Position numbers and translations under genes: made by a program. Positions 47,318 to 60,896 of a stretch of DNA of 64,000 nt are shown in pieces. A model generated the notes under the pieces. It was not told where the DNA came from and ran no database searches. It saw only the letters and a list, made by a program, of their open reading frames with translations. The stretch is from NCBI GenBank assembly GCA_905331475.1, contig CAJNYU010001144.1, positions 1 to 64,000 of the forward strand, written 5' to 3'. Within the stretch, counting starts at the first letter, position 1, and every line of letters begins with the position of its first letter. The DNA is from Rotaria socialis (Eukaryota > Rotifera > Eurotatoria > Philodinida > Philodinidae).

Positions 47318-50300
47318 ATGCATCAACCTCCAACTATTCCTGAAGGTGATGAAGAAAATGAGGGATTTGAACAAGTCGGCGAGGGAACTCGTTTTCCACA
47401 AACAGGCTCGCAACAACAGCAGCCACCAGCATCAATGCATGATACAATAACGGCATCCACAGAATTACAAACACACGAAGATGAAGGTGCTGGTCATGGA
47501 CACGCGCCAACTTTACATCATGAAATTATTGCTGAAGGTGATGGTGCACCAACAGAACAAGATCAACAAGCTGAACATGAAGAATCATCATTGGCTGAAA
47601 AAATTATTGCCGAAGATGAAGCGGAAGAAGGTGCACCACAAGTTACTAATGCAGAAAATGAAATACAAGGAGATGAAGAAGGAGCTCTACTAGGTATTAA
47701 AGAAGACGAAAATACCGCCGATCAATCAGCATTAGCATCCGATGGTGAAAATCCTTTATTAACAGCTGCTGGATCACCTGTGCCACCAGAAGACGACTCA
47801 CTGATATCTACATCTCAAGCTTTACCAACTGAAGAACATGTTAAACCAGATGAATTAATTCCTGTGAGTACGAACTCGATATTTTAAGAATGAATATAAA
47901 AGTATACTTACCCTTATATGTATAGGCAATGTCTGATGAACAACGTAGATCAGCTAGATCTGGCCGAGATCGTTCAGCTAGAGGTCAAAGAGAAGCACCA
48001 CAAGTGTATGTGATCGGATCATTCGTTGTAATAAAAACAAATAATCAATCGATTTATTTTCATTGATTTTTAGAGATTTCGAAAAACTCGAACAGGAAGA
48101 AGAACATGACATGGTTCAAGATGAACCTGAAGTACGAATCAGTCGTGAAGAACTTTTAGCTCGCTATCAAGTTTGTTTATCATTATAAAAAAGAAAGAAA
48201 AAAAACTTCAACTAAATTCTTTATTTCCAAAGGTTGCCGAAGCTGAACGTGATCGTTTGAAAAGTATTAATTTAGCACTACAACAACGTTTAGCTGATTA
48301 TTTACATAAACGAAAAGTATTTTGTTTGAAAAATAAAATGAATAATAGTTTTCTATTATTTATCCTTCTATTTAATACGAATAGGGTGCCGACGAAATAC
48401 CAGCATTAAATCAAGGAAATGAACGTGCAGTGATTGAACAAACACAACGTTATCAAAAATATCTTAGCGAAATCGAAACACTACAAGATCATATAAAACA
48501 TGATCAACTTGATTATGAGTTAAAACGAAATAGTTATGAGCAACAAATTCAAAAGAAAAAAGAACAAGTCGAAGAATTAAAATCTGATTATGTTAAATTA
48601 GTTCGAGAGATTGCATCAAAAGCTGTTTTTTCACGTAATGGAAAATTTATTTCAAATCAGGTACGCTATTAAATAATAGAAATAAACGAATAAAGTTTGC
48701 ACTGATCTTGAATATGAATTTTAATGCAGGATTGGCGTTCGTCGCCCAAAACTTTTGCACGTGTGGGTATTCTTATCCTCATATCTGATCATAATTATTC
48801 TTCTGACAGATTCCTGTAGTGCTTGACTCTTTCTTGAAGTCATCTATAATTTTGTTTTGAACGCATAATTACAAATTGATATTCATTTTATTTTGTTTTT
48901 TAGGAAGTTGAAACTTATTTAGCATCATTAAGAGAAAAAGAAGAAGAACTGATTAAAGTATGATATAACTACAGTTTTGCTTTTGAATTTATTGAATGAA
49001 TGAAACTTTTATTGTCCGATTAGACTCGTCATGAAAATATTCGTTTAAAAAATCAATTAAAGAAACGTGAATTACAATTAAAATCTAAAGAAGAGCTAGC
49101 CGAAGGACTTCATATGATTGATTTTGAACAATTAAAAATCGAAAATCAAACATACAGTGAAAAGATCGAAGAAAGAAATGAAGTAAATCATTTAAACGAT
49201 TTGATTTATTTTAAATTATACTTCTGCTTTTATTATTAAAAAAAAGGAATTGATGAAACTGCGTAAAAAAATTAGTACTACTGTTCAAATTCTTAGTCAC
49301 ATTAAAGAGAAACTTCATTTTGTTAATGAACAACGTCTTCAGGCAGCAGAAGTACTTGGCATGAAAGAAACAGAAGTGAAACATGTATGTATACAGCTGG
49401 TTTCTATTAGTGTTTTGAATTTAAATGAGGTTTCTCTTTAAAGTAAATTTTACGTTGTCAATATTTGAAAAACATTTATATAGTTGATTGTAGAATAGAT
49501 TGATAAACGATTTCTATTGTCCAATAACAACATATTATAGTTCATTTGTACTGAAAATTTGTAACACATATTAAATAGCAAAAGATACACTACAATATCT
49601 TTAGCTAAAATATCTACTGTATTGTTGTTTTGTAAGCACAAATGATTTAAAAACAAAACAAATGAATATGCTAAAATTTGGAAGTTTCTCGTCGCAAGTT
49701 ATATTAAGCAATAATTCAATTTATATATTGTTATTCATCAATAATAAGTTTCTTGTTTCTCATACCGAATATTTGAATTTGATATTCATACGATTATCAT
49801 TTGTAAGACGTTTGTCATTATTTGAAGTAACTTTTAGGATTGTTAGTGACTTTTATTTTCGAGTCTGAAATTCTATATTTTAGTGATAGGCAACCGAGAT
49901 ATTTAGATTCACAAAACGATAAAGATACATAAACATTCCTTTGAAAAAACGTATGATACACTCTTGTATTTCGTGGAGTTTAAGTGACTTTCAAAAATCG
50001 ATTATCTCGTTTAGGAGTCATTTGTTTTAATCTTAAAAGTATACCACATTTTATTCACGACCAAATTGATTTATGTTAGCTTACGGCACTGCCATTTGAT
50101 TTTTTCCTACCGACTGTGTTGAATACTAAAAATTAAGCATAATTTTATACGAAAGATCTAGAGGTTCCAATCATTGAAAGACTTTGCATATATCATTAGA
50201 GTATTTAAATATGCAAACAGTTCAAATTCGAAAGCAGCTTTCAAGTAGAAAACGTATCTGCTGTACAATAAAATATGTACAGGACTAGATTTGCATAGCT

Positions 50301-51035
50301 TTGACCTCATATTAAGAATCTGAACTGATAGTGCGCAGATACACATACTAAATAGTCGCTCGTTTTTTCTATGGAATATTTGAATTTACATATGTTCCAA
50401 TCTTTTGTTCGAAGACTAGAATCATAAACTATTATGAAAATTAGACATTTATACAGTCAAAATGGCAGGATTGGTGCAGTCCTTAACTGCTTGCTTGAGA
50501 CAGTTTTAACTTCGCATTACTATGAAGTATTGTATTTTGCATAGAATCTCATCATTGACATTCTTTTACACAGCGAGAAATCAGTAGCTATTGATTAGCT
50601 GTCGTCAAATGAACGAAAAGTCTATGTTGAGATTCTCATTCAACAGGATATTATAAACTGTTGTTAAATAAATTTCTCGATTATCGAATTGTTTCAATTC
50701 AATATATGTCGTGTTTTGCAAATAATTAAATGTAGAAAGAAAAAATGAATTTTAAAAATAATCTCAAATATATTTTTTATTTAAAATGTTTGTGTTTCTA
50801 ATAGAAACGTGATGCATTAGCAACAATAAAACGACGTCGTGATCGTTTACGACAAGAAAATCAATCGTTAAAACAAACTTCTGGACTTATTGGTAATGAA
50901 CACTTATTACGCGACTACGAAGATCGTTACGATGAAATTGGCAACTGTACGGATAAATTAGAAAATTTGAAAAAACGTCATGCAGAAATAACATTGATGT
51001 GTAAAGTTTTAAAGAAAAAAATTTCCAAAGTTTAA
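47318..51035 (+). CDS. CFAP184: Cilia- and flagella-associated coiled-coil protein (CCDC96)
   Basis: Nine exons: 47318-47863, 47926-48005, 48074-48170, 48233-48316, 48385-48660, 48904-48957, 49024-49182, 49247-49384, 50805-51035; 554 residues, each junction in phase. Residues 1-182 are acidic and Glu/Gln-rich without fixed structure. From about residue 220 the protein is coiled coil, with the conserved block IDFEQLKIENQTYSEKIEER, then LRKKISTTVQILSHIKEKL and, in the last exon, RRRDRLRQENQSLKQTSGL. This matches CCDC96/CFAP184, which with CCDC113 forms a complex on the ciliary axoneme near the radial spokes. ATG 47318 follows an acceptor (GTTGTAG, 47307) by ten bases. Intron 8 is 1.4 kb, against 50-250 nt for the others, and holds nothing recognisable. 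AATAAA lies at 51062. Confidence 0.9.
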
Positions 51036-51061
51036 TGATTTATATATATTTTTCAACGTAC

Positions 51062-51067
51062 AATAAA
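51062..51067 (+). terminator. Poly(A) signal of CFAP184
   Basis: AATAAA 27 bp after the stop, before an A-rich run. Confidence 0.6.
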
Positions 51068-51164
51068 AAAAAACATTTTCTTTTCTTTCTTTCTGATTGC
51101 TTTCTCTAACGAAATACTCAATACTATAAAAGGAAAATAGTATGTTTATACGAGTTAAAAATAT

Positions 51165-54100
51165 TTAAAGAGTAAAATATGGTTGACGAACTAATGCTAA
51201 ACATTGTTGTCGTAAACGGTTAAGATCATTATTTTTATTTGCTGTTGATGATATTGTAGCAGCTTGTTGAAGAATATTTCGATAATGATACACAGTCGAA
51301 GGTGAAAAGTGACAAAATAATAAAAGCGCCGAGATAATATCAAGATTTGGTGATTCTATATAGTAAAACAATGATTATTATTATTATTATTTGTTTTTTT
51401 TTCGTTATATTTTCTTTATTTTACCTTCTTGAAATTGAGTAGTTGAGTTTTGTGGTTTCAATGCACATTCAAATAATGTTTGTGTAACTAAAGGATTTAA
51501 ACCGGATGAAACACGATAGATGGATTCAAATAAGTAAACCTATTATAATAAATAATAGAAAACTATATAGATTCATTATTATTCAGTTTACTCTTTGTTT
51601 CGGTAATTTCATGATTCGATTAAGTTGTTTATAGCAATCTAATTCTTGCTGAAAATCATTCAGATATGGAATTTTCTGATCATTATGTGCCATGGTACTT
51701 GTAAGAAGACGAAGACGTAATGAAAGAATGCCATCGATTAGTAAGGTTTTAACAGCCTAAAATAAATAATAAATTAGCTAATGAAATTCTTCTATTACAT
51801 ATTAGAAAATATTCTGAATAGCATTCATAATAAGAAAGGACATACCAAATCAAGATTATCATCATTATGATCATTCGTGGAATTTTCAATCGTTGATGTT
51901 ATTAATCGACTTGATTGTCCTAGTTGTTCTAATAATGACAGTCGAGTTGAATTTGTTTGATCGTCATCATCATTAAGAACAAGAAGTATACTATGAATTG
52001 CTTCTACGATTATGATGTATCTTTCGCTGAAAAACAAAGAAATATAAAATGAAAATTTTCATTTTTCTCATTCATATGTAACTTACTTAACAATTTTCAT
52101 CGATCGTGCCAGATAATAAATGGTTTGATTTGATTCTTCACTGTGTCGAAGTATATCACTAGATATAATGTTATCAATCGATTGTTTATTATTCGATATA
52201 CAACGTATAACTTGTAAACAATGTTGCCACCATATAAACTGATCTAAGTCATTGTTATTTTTAAGAATAAGTTGTTGTTGTTGTTGTGTATTATCTTGAA
52301 TAAGTAGTTGACTTTGTATATTATCATAAATAATATATTCATAATATTGTGAACGTATTGATTCGATGAAATTATGTGTTTTGAATAAAATATATTTTTT
52401 ATCAAATATAAATTGATTTAAACGATCCATATCAACTAACCAAAAGTCACTATCATCCATTGGCGACATACACTTTAATAAATATGGAATGAGAATTGAA
52501 AATATTCCACCTAATTTCTTTAATGTTAATGCTGATAATAGATAAATTTCATTATGTTTTTTAATATCTAATTTTTTTCCTGCATTCACCGATGTATTTA
52601 TTGTCGATATAAATAAATCAATAAGTGACAATGCCGACGATGAATATTGATATTCTATTTTCCATAATTGCAACAGACAATCGTTCAATTCACGATTGTA
52701 ATCACGTGTATCAATCGATTTTGTCCAGCCAGACCAAAATGTTAACCAACGACCAACAACTATTAAATTTACACATAAACGTGTCATTTGCCATGTTATC
52801 GATGATAAATAATAAAGAAGTGTATTATCGATTGTAACATAAAGGTTTTCACAACATTTACGATAATAAATGCGTGCTTCATTTAAACGATTCTAAATTG
52901 AAAAAAAAATTTATATGAAAAAAAAATTTTGACTGTTTCAGAAAGTTCAACTACTCAAATCACTTGAGAAAAAATTTAGTCCAGTTCAATATCAGAATGA
53001 GTTACACGTCTAATTGAAAACTAAAGTAGCGAAATTCCGTTCAATCACTAAACAATACTGATGTTGATGTTATTTTAATATTTCTTTTTCCAGTAGGTTT
53101 TTATTTTTTTGTACCGTCCTTCAACTGTATCTAGATTTGTTTTTAGATTATCTATTCTCATTAATACTCAACTATTGACCTTTCAAAGTAAAAAAAAATC
53201 GTATTTTTAATAACAAAAAACTCGAATTTCGATAAATTCTAACACAGACTATATGTAAACACTTTTTTTAAACAATTTCAAGAACGAATGATTAGAATTG
53301 AGTAAATAAATGTTAGTTTACATACTTCAGCCATAAGTTGATCTGCTTTTTTCTTATGAATATAATATTCGTGCATCTCTGACTCAGGTACGATTGGCTC
53401 ACCATAAACAAAAAGTTTTACCAAACAAACAAGACATATTGCTAAATTAAGCATCCAAGCCACTAATTGCCGCCATGATGTACTGAGAAATGCTATTAAA
53501 TGTACACGAAAGATGTTAAAATGCTGAAGATGTTTATTTTATTTTCCTTTTGCTTGAATAGACTTACTTGATGAATTGATATTATCATTATTTACTGCTG
53601 CTTGTAATGTTCTTGAACCAACAATAGATTGTACTTCAGTTGCCTCATTATAATCCGATGAATGAATAAAATTCAGTAAATAGTTAAATGGATTCGTTAC
53701 AATAACGCATAACATAAAGCAGCATAAAATCAATCGTGATCCATTAACCATACCTTGTTTACTAGTTGTACGCTTCTGTCCTGAAAAAGAAACATGAATG
53801 AATTAAAAGTGAGCGGATTTTATGTTTTGCTCCTTTACGTTTTGGAACCGGGCTGAATGCTTCATCACTTGAGCCAAGCGTTGATTCACTAGAATCACTA
53901 TGGGATGATGGTGGTGTTGTAGGATTGTTAACTAGAGATGATTTATTTAATGATGATGCTGGTGCATTATCATTATTATTTGGAATATCAATGGCTAGAA
54001 TTAAATAAATAAAAATTCATAATCAATGTATTATCTCAGAACGATAAGAAAATATTGCGTATGAGAAAAAGTTAAATAGCTATTGATATGTAGACTTACG

Positions 54101-55534
54101 TTTCAAATTAAGTTGTTTTAAAATGGTTTTTAATGTATTATTTTCTTCTTCTAATCTTCGATTAACTGATTGAAGTTGTCGAATATATTCAACTGTTCGT
54201 CGTAATACGCCAGATTTTTGTACCTAATAAAAAACAACAAGAGCAGATGTATAAATTATCAACACCAAAGTAATCTTCACTGAGAAAGAGGACACAAATA
54301 GATATTATCAATAAGCTATGGCGTGATAAACATAAACAAATAGATCTTTACATTTGATCTATTTATTGAGATCGTCTTATCAGCTCTCAGTCCGTGTTTT
54401 TTTTTCTTGTATACCTTTTCATCGTCATCTGCAACAATTTCTTTGAGTTCAAGTATTCTTTCATTAATACTTGATCGATATCTTTTTTCGATAGCGTTAT
54501 GTGATGATTTTCGTCGAATGCGACCACCGCCACTAATAAGGTTAGCTCCATTTATGAAATGTGTATTTGATGTTGTACTCTGTTGATTCGCTGGAGAATC
54601 TTGACGACTGTTTTCATCTGAACTCATACTATTAATATTTGTCTGGTTGATAATTTTCAAAGGAATATTATTTCCAATGATAGTACTATTTTCAAGAAGA
54701 CTTGAAAATGGTCCAACATTTGAATTTGACGTATCTGATGCAGAGCGAATTAACTAAAATAAAATAAAAACAATAAAGATTTATTGCAAGTATTTTTGCT
54801 TCTCTACTGCTTGAAATTGATCCAATGTTACTGGTATTGGTTCTGGCCTTTTAATTAATTTAGGAAGTTGAGCAGGTGGTGGTGCTCGAGAACGTTTTCC
54901 AGACGTTGATTTTTTGGCATGAGAATGTCGGATAGATTGAGTTTGTGATTCATTCATTGATGAAATCGATGAGGACTTAAATTTAAAAAGACAAGAATAA
55001 AAAGGTCTGACACTTCTGTCGAAATTACTTCAGAATAAGCTGTTGGAAGTGTCGGAACAGAAGGTGGAGGGGAAGAACAATATTTAACAATTGTTTGTTG
55101 AGCTGGATCTTGTTCTGGTAAAGTTTTAAATGTAGTTGAAGAAAGATAATTCTCAATAACTGGTTGAACAATTGCAGTTTGAGATATATTAGTTGAAAGC
55201 AATGTTGAATCGTATGATGGTGGCAATTCACCCGAAACTTGAGCTGAATGCTGATAATAGGCATCTGTATTTGTTGAAGGATCAAAATATGGGATATAAT
55301 TGGGATTTAAATCGAATTCAGAAAATAAGTCATTGAAAATTGTATCAGATAATTTCAAATCACATGTTAAATAATCTTTGATATCTAAAATAAAATAGAA
55401 ACATCAAGGACTGATGATTCTATTAATTAAAGAAAATTAATCTTACCGCCTACAGTCGTTGTATCGATATGTATTGGTTGTTGTTGTACTTGTTGTTGGT
55501 AATCATCAAATTGAAATAAGTTTCCATTAATCAT
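51165..55534 (-). CDS. SREBP: Sterol regulatory element-binding protein
   Basis: Thirteen exons: 55534-55447, 55384-55029, 54975-54808, 54753-54415, 54223-54100, 53994-53839, 53780-53568, 53492-53326, 52892-52087, 52026-51846, 51756-51592, 51539-51425, 51355-51165; 1022 residues, all phases fit. An acidic, Gln/Pro-rich N-terminus is followed by the bHLH-zipper (RRKSSHNAIEKRYRSSINER to about residue 350); the Tyr in EKRYR is the SREBP hallmark allowing E-box and sterol-element binding. Two membrane helices (about 427-447 and 491-511) enclose a luminal loop with R467-TLQ, which fits the Site-1 protease consensus RxL. The C-terminal half should bind SCAP in the ER. Release by two proteases would send the N-terminus to the nucleus for lipid-synthesis genes. 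Exon 2 could instead end at 55014, adding five codons. The gene converges on CFAP184 (130 bp apart). Confidence 0.92.
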
Positions 55535-57302
55535 TTTTTGCTTTAAACTATACAGTCAACTTACATAAATGAAGGTGACAAATGAAATACTTTTTTTTCC
55601 TGTGACTATTTTTATGAAAAAGATCACGCCATTCTTTAAGCGACAGATGAATGAGTCATTTTTTCACTGTCAACTCTTATTTTTTCTATTTTTTGTTATT
55701 GATCAATTAGTAACTGTCTTAATAATTCTACTTTAAAACACTCGTTAGAGAAATGAAAAAATTCTCAGTGTGACTAAATTTGAATGTTTCCATGACGAAA
55801 TATAGATTATGTTTATTTCAATTGACCATGTAGCAGGATGTAGAGGTCGCTAATATGTCGGAGAGATTACGGACATCTGCAATAAACGCGTTATAGCAAT
55901 AAATAAAAGATATGTTACATGTGTGACCACACGATTTTAAGACATATTTCAACTATAAATTCATAGAATAAGATATAAAAGAATTTTGTATATTTTCAGG
56001 TTTACTAGTATATTTATCATATTGCAAATACCTTCACAAAAACAATAGTATTTATTTGTTTAGATTTCATGTTTTTTTCCAGAGTGGAATGAAGAATTTT
56101 GTGATGAAATTGAATATGAGAAGAAAATAACAAAACCTAGATTATTTGACACTTTTACGACTCGTGTCAAATACATGCATGCCATCAATAATAGCGGAAA
56201 GTAACTGTCTACATAGTATGTCAATATAATTACGAAGAAATCGTCCCAAATGGCATGTCCTGTTTTCATAAGGCCATCATGAGATCGAGTTCGTTGGCAG
56301 CAGAAAAGACCTGGAAGGATTGCACCATATACATTTTCCTTTTCGACATAGAGCCGTTTTATTGGACGTTTTTGTTTACATTGCATACAATATTTATAAG
56401 TAAATTCAGCAAATCTTAATCTGAAACTGTCCTTCTACAATATTCTATTGATGTGACAGACTGTTCATGGGAACAGTTAATGATCAGAATTTATTTTTGC
56501 TTGGTTTTTTAATGAGTATTGTATTGAGTATAAAAACAGTGCATGGAAAAGAATTCTTCAGGACTCTTATCAATGAAGATTTTCTCATATCAAATGTGAG
56601 CCATCGACTCTGATGGTTTCCTCTCATTAATAATATTTTCTATGGTATCAAACGGAAACGAAGGTTTTTGTCGTATCAAAAGTATATCTTGTTCACATTC
56701 TGATCGAGTCAAGAAGGTCATTTTAATGACACTATTTATCTGAATCAAGATAAGAGGGCATTTTTGATAAAATTCACTAAGTGCCCGCATGTTGACGGTA
56801 TGACACTTTTACATTGACCTTGTGGAACTATTTACCAAGTATACAACAAGAACACACAATGGAAGACTTCTGTAGTGTCCAGTTGAAATGATAAATGAAT
56901 AAAATTCATCAATACGAATAACAGAACACGACCGAGTGTTTAGAATAATCATAAATTCATATGATACTTTCATGGGATCATATTCTTTCATTCTTAAACG
57001 AACATTACATAAGTAACTAATTACAAAATATTATTTCTTATCACTTGCTATTGAGTAATCTCATTTATATTTTCATGACTATTTCGAAAAGATGACAATT
57101 TTCATCTTTATCTTTATCTCGTTTCGTCGTATTTATTTGCGTGGTATTCAAACAAAGATATTACCGGACTTCAATATATATATATACACAAAAGAAAAGC
57201 TGTCAACAATGAGTAAGCAAATTCGTATAGATATTTATATAAAAATTAATCAAGATACTGCGATTGATGAAAGTTACTTCATTCTTTTGAATAAAATTTT
57301 CA
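55535..57302. other. Upstream of SREBP; unassigned minus-strand frames
   Basis: Contains TGAGTCA (AP-1-like) near 55650. Minus-strand frames at 56991-56809, 56790-56590 and 56386-56060 look somewhat protein-like (for example LCNC-free stretches SFPFDTIENIINERKPSE and GLMKTGHAIWDDFFV), but I could not link them through splice sites or recognise a family. They may be a decayed gene. Confidence 0.35.
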
Positions 57303-60300
57303 TCAATTTTCATTGCTTGTTTTCGTTCGTTGCATTTTCCAGAAACGTCTTACTTCTTCATGGCCTACTTTTGATACAATAATACATCGTTTTTGTGCAT
57401 TACTCCAAAGTAATACATTCAAGTCCTACACATAAATGCATAAAATAAAAAGAAATGAAGTAAAAAAGATAACGAAATTACTCTGGCATATTTTTCAATC
57501 ATATCAAAATCACTGGCAGTATTGAATTGATTATACAGCATGCCTTCTTGGTCGACAATACGATCTCGTTCCATTTCCCTATTAAACAATAAAAGAAAGC
57601 AGCACTTTACTTTCGCTAGTTTGATTTCAAATAAAAATCATATTTGTATCCATTCAAAAAACTACAGGCACGTTATTGGTGAGAAAAGAAAAACGTCAAA
57701 AATAGAAATGGCACTATTTATTTCCCTATCTGCTATTTGTTTTTCGAGCTATCTCATTCGATTTATTCCAATGGTTAATGTCAATTGACATCAATTTACC
57801 ACAAACGAATTTGATCGCTTATTGTTGTTGGTATTAATGGCTTATTTTCCAATAACTATAAATAAGTCACAAAAGTCTATTTAAAGAAAAATAAAATAAT
57901 TTGTTCGTACTCGTTTTCGCAATTGTGGATGTGCATGCGATTTTAGAAAGTTTAGAATCTATATAAGACAAAAATTATTGACAAAAAATGAATAAAATAT
58001 AAACTCTATACGAACCAAATCAGCAGAAATTTCTTTGCTTAAAGCTCTTCGAACACTTTGCCTAGTAACAACTCCAACACTCATATTTGGAAATCTAAAT
58101 ATTCAAAAATATTTTTTGGTTAAATAATCTTATTCAGCAAATCTAATATACCTGTAGAGCATCTTACAAAATAGTGCAATAATTCTTAAGTATAAATCAT
58201 TATCTAAAAACCGAGAGAGAAAATTATCAATTCAGTAGTATCATTTAAACGAACTTGTATATGCATAAACACGGTAGTTTGTTTCAACTATAAGAAAACC
58301 AGATTGAATTTCATCATTGCCCAATTGACAATCAGTAAATGAACTTGCTGATAAACCCGATGCAAGTTCAATAGCAAGTTTTGTTGGAAAATAACGTTTG
58401 ATTTTTCTCTGAAATTTTCAAAAAAAAAGACACTCGTATGAAAAATACACAATATTCAAAGAAACACCGTGTCGGATATTGTTTTAATAAATTTCCGAGC
58501 TTTTATCGTTTACATGTAAGATTTATTATGACAATAAAGTATATATTATATAATTAAAATTATTTTTTTCTTATCGCAGTTTAGAAAATGTATTAAATTT
58601 CTTTATTATCGTTCTTCTTTTTTATATGAATCTAAGTGCAGTGTATTTTACCTCTTCCCTTCCCTCTGAGTAGATCTAAATATATGGCATACATCCATTA
58701 TTTCATAGATTAGACAGCAAATTATCTGTCATATTTTTAGAAATATTGTCCATTACCGTTTTCTGCCAAATAAGGCCAAGCTCACGAAGATGCTGCAGAA
58801 AATTTTCTTTGGCTACACTAAATTTTTCACATGAATAATCCTATATGAATCAAATATTTAATTGATACAAGTTGATTTAGTAGTTAAATTTTACTTTGCC
58901 AAATGTTGCAAAGCTAAGTTGAAATAAAAATATTAAATTTTCACTGATGTCTTCGCCGCGTAGCTAAAAACAAAGGCATTTATAACTACAAGAAAAGTTT
59001 TCATTGAAAAATAAAAATCTATACTTGGCGTGTTTCTAATGAATTAATAATAAAAAACCACACTTGTGACCGTCGATTCATCAGTAAAAATTGAAAACCA
59101 GCACCTGTTATTGTATAAGGATCAGTACTGGATGAAGAAGTATCTTCGTTTCTATTAGTATCAAAAGAAAAATTCAGGTTCTTTTTAATTGCCTATTTTA
59201 AAATAGAACCGTTTGAGTAGTTTAGCATGAACAAACACATCAATCGTATCACGAGTAATTTGTCCCCTATCGGGATTTACAAGGTATTGTAAAACGCACT
59301 AGAAAACAATGAGACAAGTTAATGTAGAATGATTTTAAAAATACGATAGGTAGATTAGTATTACATCCCACCGATTGGACGAATACAGATTGAGTTCGTC
59401 GATTTTTTTAATATTACGTTCAGTAGGGACAGTTGATGAATCGGTTTCATCAAGCCAATTAGTTGTCCTAAGTAAATATTAAAAGAAAAAGTGATATAAC
59501 TTAATTTATTTTGTAAAATTCAATGACAAACATTTTCATCTTTCATTAAACTTACATTTTTATCAAATTCACATTGCGTTTTTCAAACGAAAATATAGGG
59601 ATTGCAAGTGTTTTACTCTAGATTTTGCGGTGAGCCTGCATAAGGTTTTCTCTTCTGAAATTCCATAGTAATGGAAAAAACTACTGAGCACTATTAATTA
59701 CAAGTGGACATATAGGGAATTAGAGTTATCTTGGTCAGAATTCATTTTACTCGAAAACATTCATGAATATTTGGAATAATATAATGATTGGCTAGATAAA
59801 AATGTCTCCTCGAAATATCATGATGGTGAATAGGTGTATTAACGTGTCAGAATCATCATAAAAAAGCCTCGAAAAAGTATCACTTTACTTTCGGAAATAA
59901 TTGATATCAATGCTCATGATATTATCGGAATATTTTGTAGTGTTCAACCCTGTTGTTGATGCAATCGATATTTATTGAAACAGTGAAATGAATCGTTAGA
60001 GTACTTACAACTAATCTTCGAGTGAGAAAACATCGAATACCAGAAAGAGTCATCGCAAACAACTAACAACAAAACTTAATAAAAACTTTTCCCATTTGAA
60101 TCATCTCGAAAAACAATTATAGTCTTCGAAAGATATTTCACTGAACTTATTTTGTATTATTGAAATAACTCTAAAAAGACCGATGGAAGTTTCTACACAA
60201 CAGATCTCAATGGGGCTTTACTAATAAATTTATTCGCCAATCGCTACATATAACTTACCCGCCAAAAATAGCACCAGTTAAATTATTTCTAAATGTAGCA

Positions 60301-60722
60301 TCCAACTGCCAATCTGTACCAATTTCATTCCATATACTTAATTTAACAAGCATTCGACTGATTACTTGATAGGTACTATTGAAAACGTAGTATTTAAAAT
60401 GTAAAAATAAATCTTCTAAGATTTAATTTACTTTTGATGCGATGGATTAATCCATGACGAGACAACGCCTTGACTGATGGGTTGCGGTTGTCCAGTTGTT
60501 TCTGAATTAGGTAAACAAATAAATCTCATGATAATGGTTCTCGCAAGTACTGGTAAATCACTAAGATTATTACAAATGTATCAGAGTAGAGCAAACTCAA
60601 ATATTTCATAATACAAACCGAAATATAGCTAAGCAACTAGCCGGATGTCCATAAATATTCTGTATCACATTAGCCGGTAAACTAGCAATATAATCTTGTA
60701 AATTAGCAAATTGACTAGACAT
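57303..60722 (-). CDS. GTF2H4: TFIIH core subunit p52 (Tfb2)
   Basis: Fifteen exons: 60722-60619, 60560-60432, 60375-60259, 59467-59365, 59298-59239, 59192-59025, 58963-58895, 58840-58757, 58408-58255, 58203-58152, 58094-58016, 57958-57911, 57855-57800, 57578-57482, 57425-57303; 480 residues with every phase consistent (human p52 is about 460). Signature blocks are IASLPANVIQNIYGHPASCL, YTITGAGFQFLLM, FLFQLSFATFGKDYS, GFLIVETNYRVYAYT, FPNMSVGVVTRQSVRRAL, FLKSHAHPQL, and WEMERDRIVDQEGMLYNQF. The end VRRFWKMQRTK is the usual basic C-terminus. p52 anchors the XPB helicase in TFIIH, for transcription initiation and nucleotide-excision repair. Exons are unusually small; intron 3 is 791 nt. The gene sits 174 bp downstream of PRPF4 on the same strand. 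Confidence 0.95.
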
Positions 60723-60730
60723 TATTTTAT

Positions 60731-60733
60731 CTG
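60731..60733 (-). promoter_or_regulatory. Candidate trans-splice acceptor, GTF2H4
   Basis: Minus strand GACTTTTTCAG ends eight bases before ATG 60722. An AATAAA (60777-60782) lies about 45 bases upstream of it, a spacing seen between genes in trans-spliced operons. Confidence 0.5.
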
Positions 60734-60896
60734 AAAAAGTCATTTCATTCATCAGAATACATACTTATGTGGTTCATTTATTTTTAATGAATAATGAATT
60801 GTTTCAGTTCTCCATCGTATGCTTGTTTCTTTTTAATAATCATTTAATACAGACAAGAAAAACAACAAGAACAAAAAAGAAAACAAAAGAAAAAGA

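Noticed and set aside
47213..47450. Open frames overlapping CFAP184 exon 1 in other phases
   Set aside because: Shadows of the acidic, repetitive coding exon; the splice-consistent frame starts at 47318.
49385..50804. Possible nested gene in CFAP184 intron 8
   Set aside because: Frames of 62-68 codons only, without motifs or splice structure.
57092..57788. Plus-strand frames of 80-96 codons
   Set aside because: They lie opposite GTF2H4 exons and introns and show no protein similarity.
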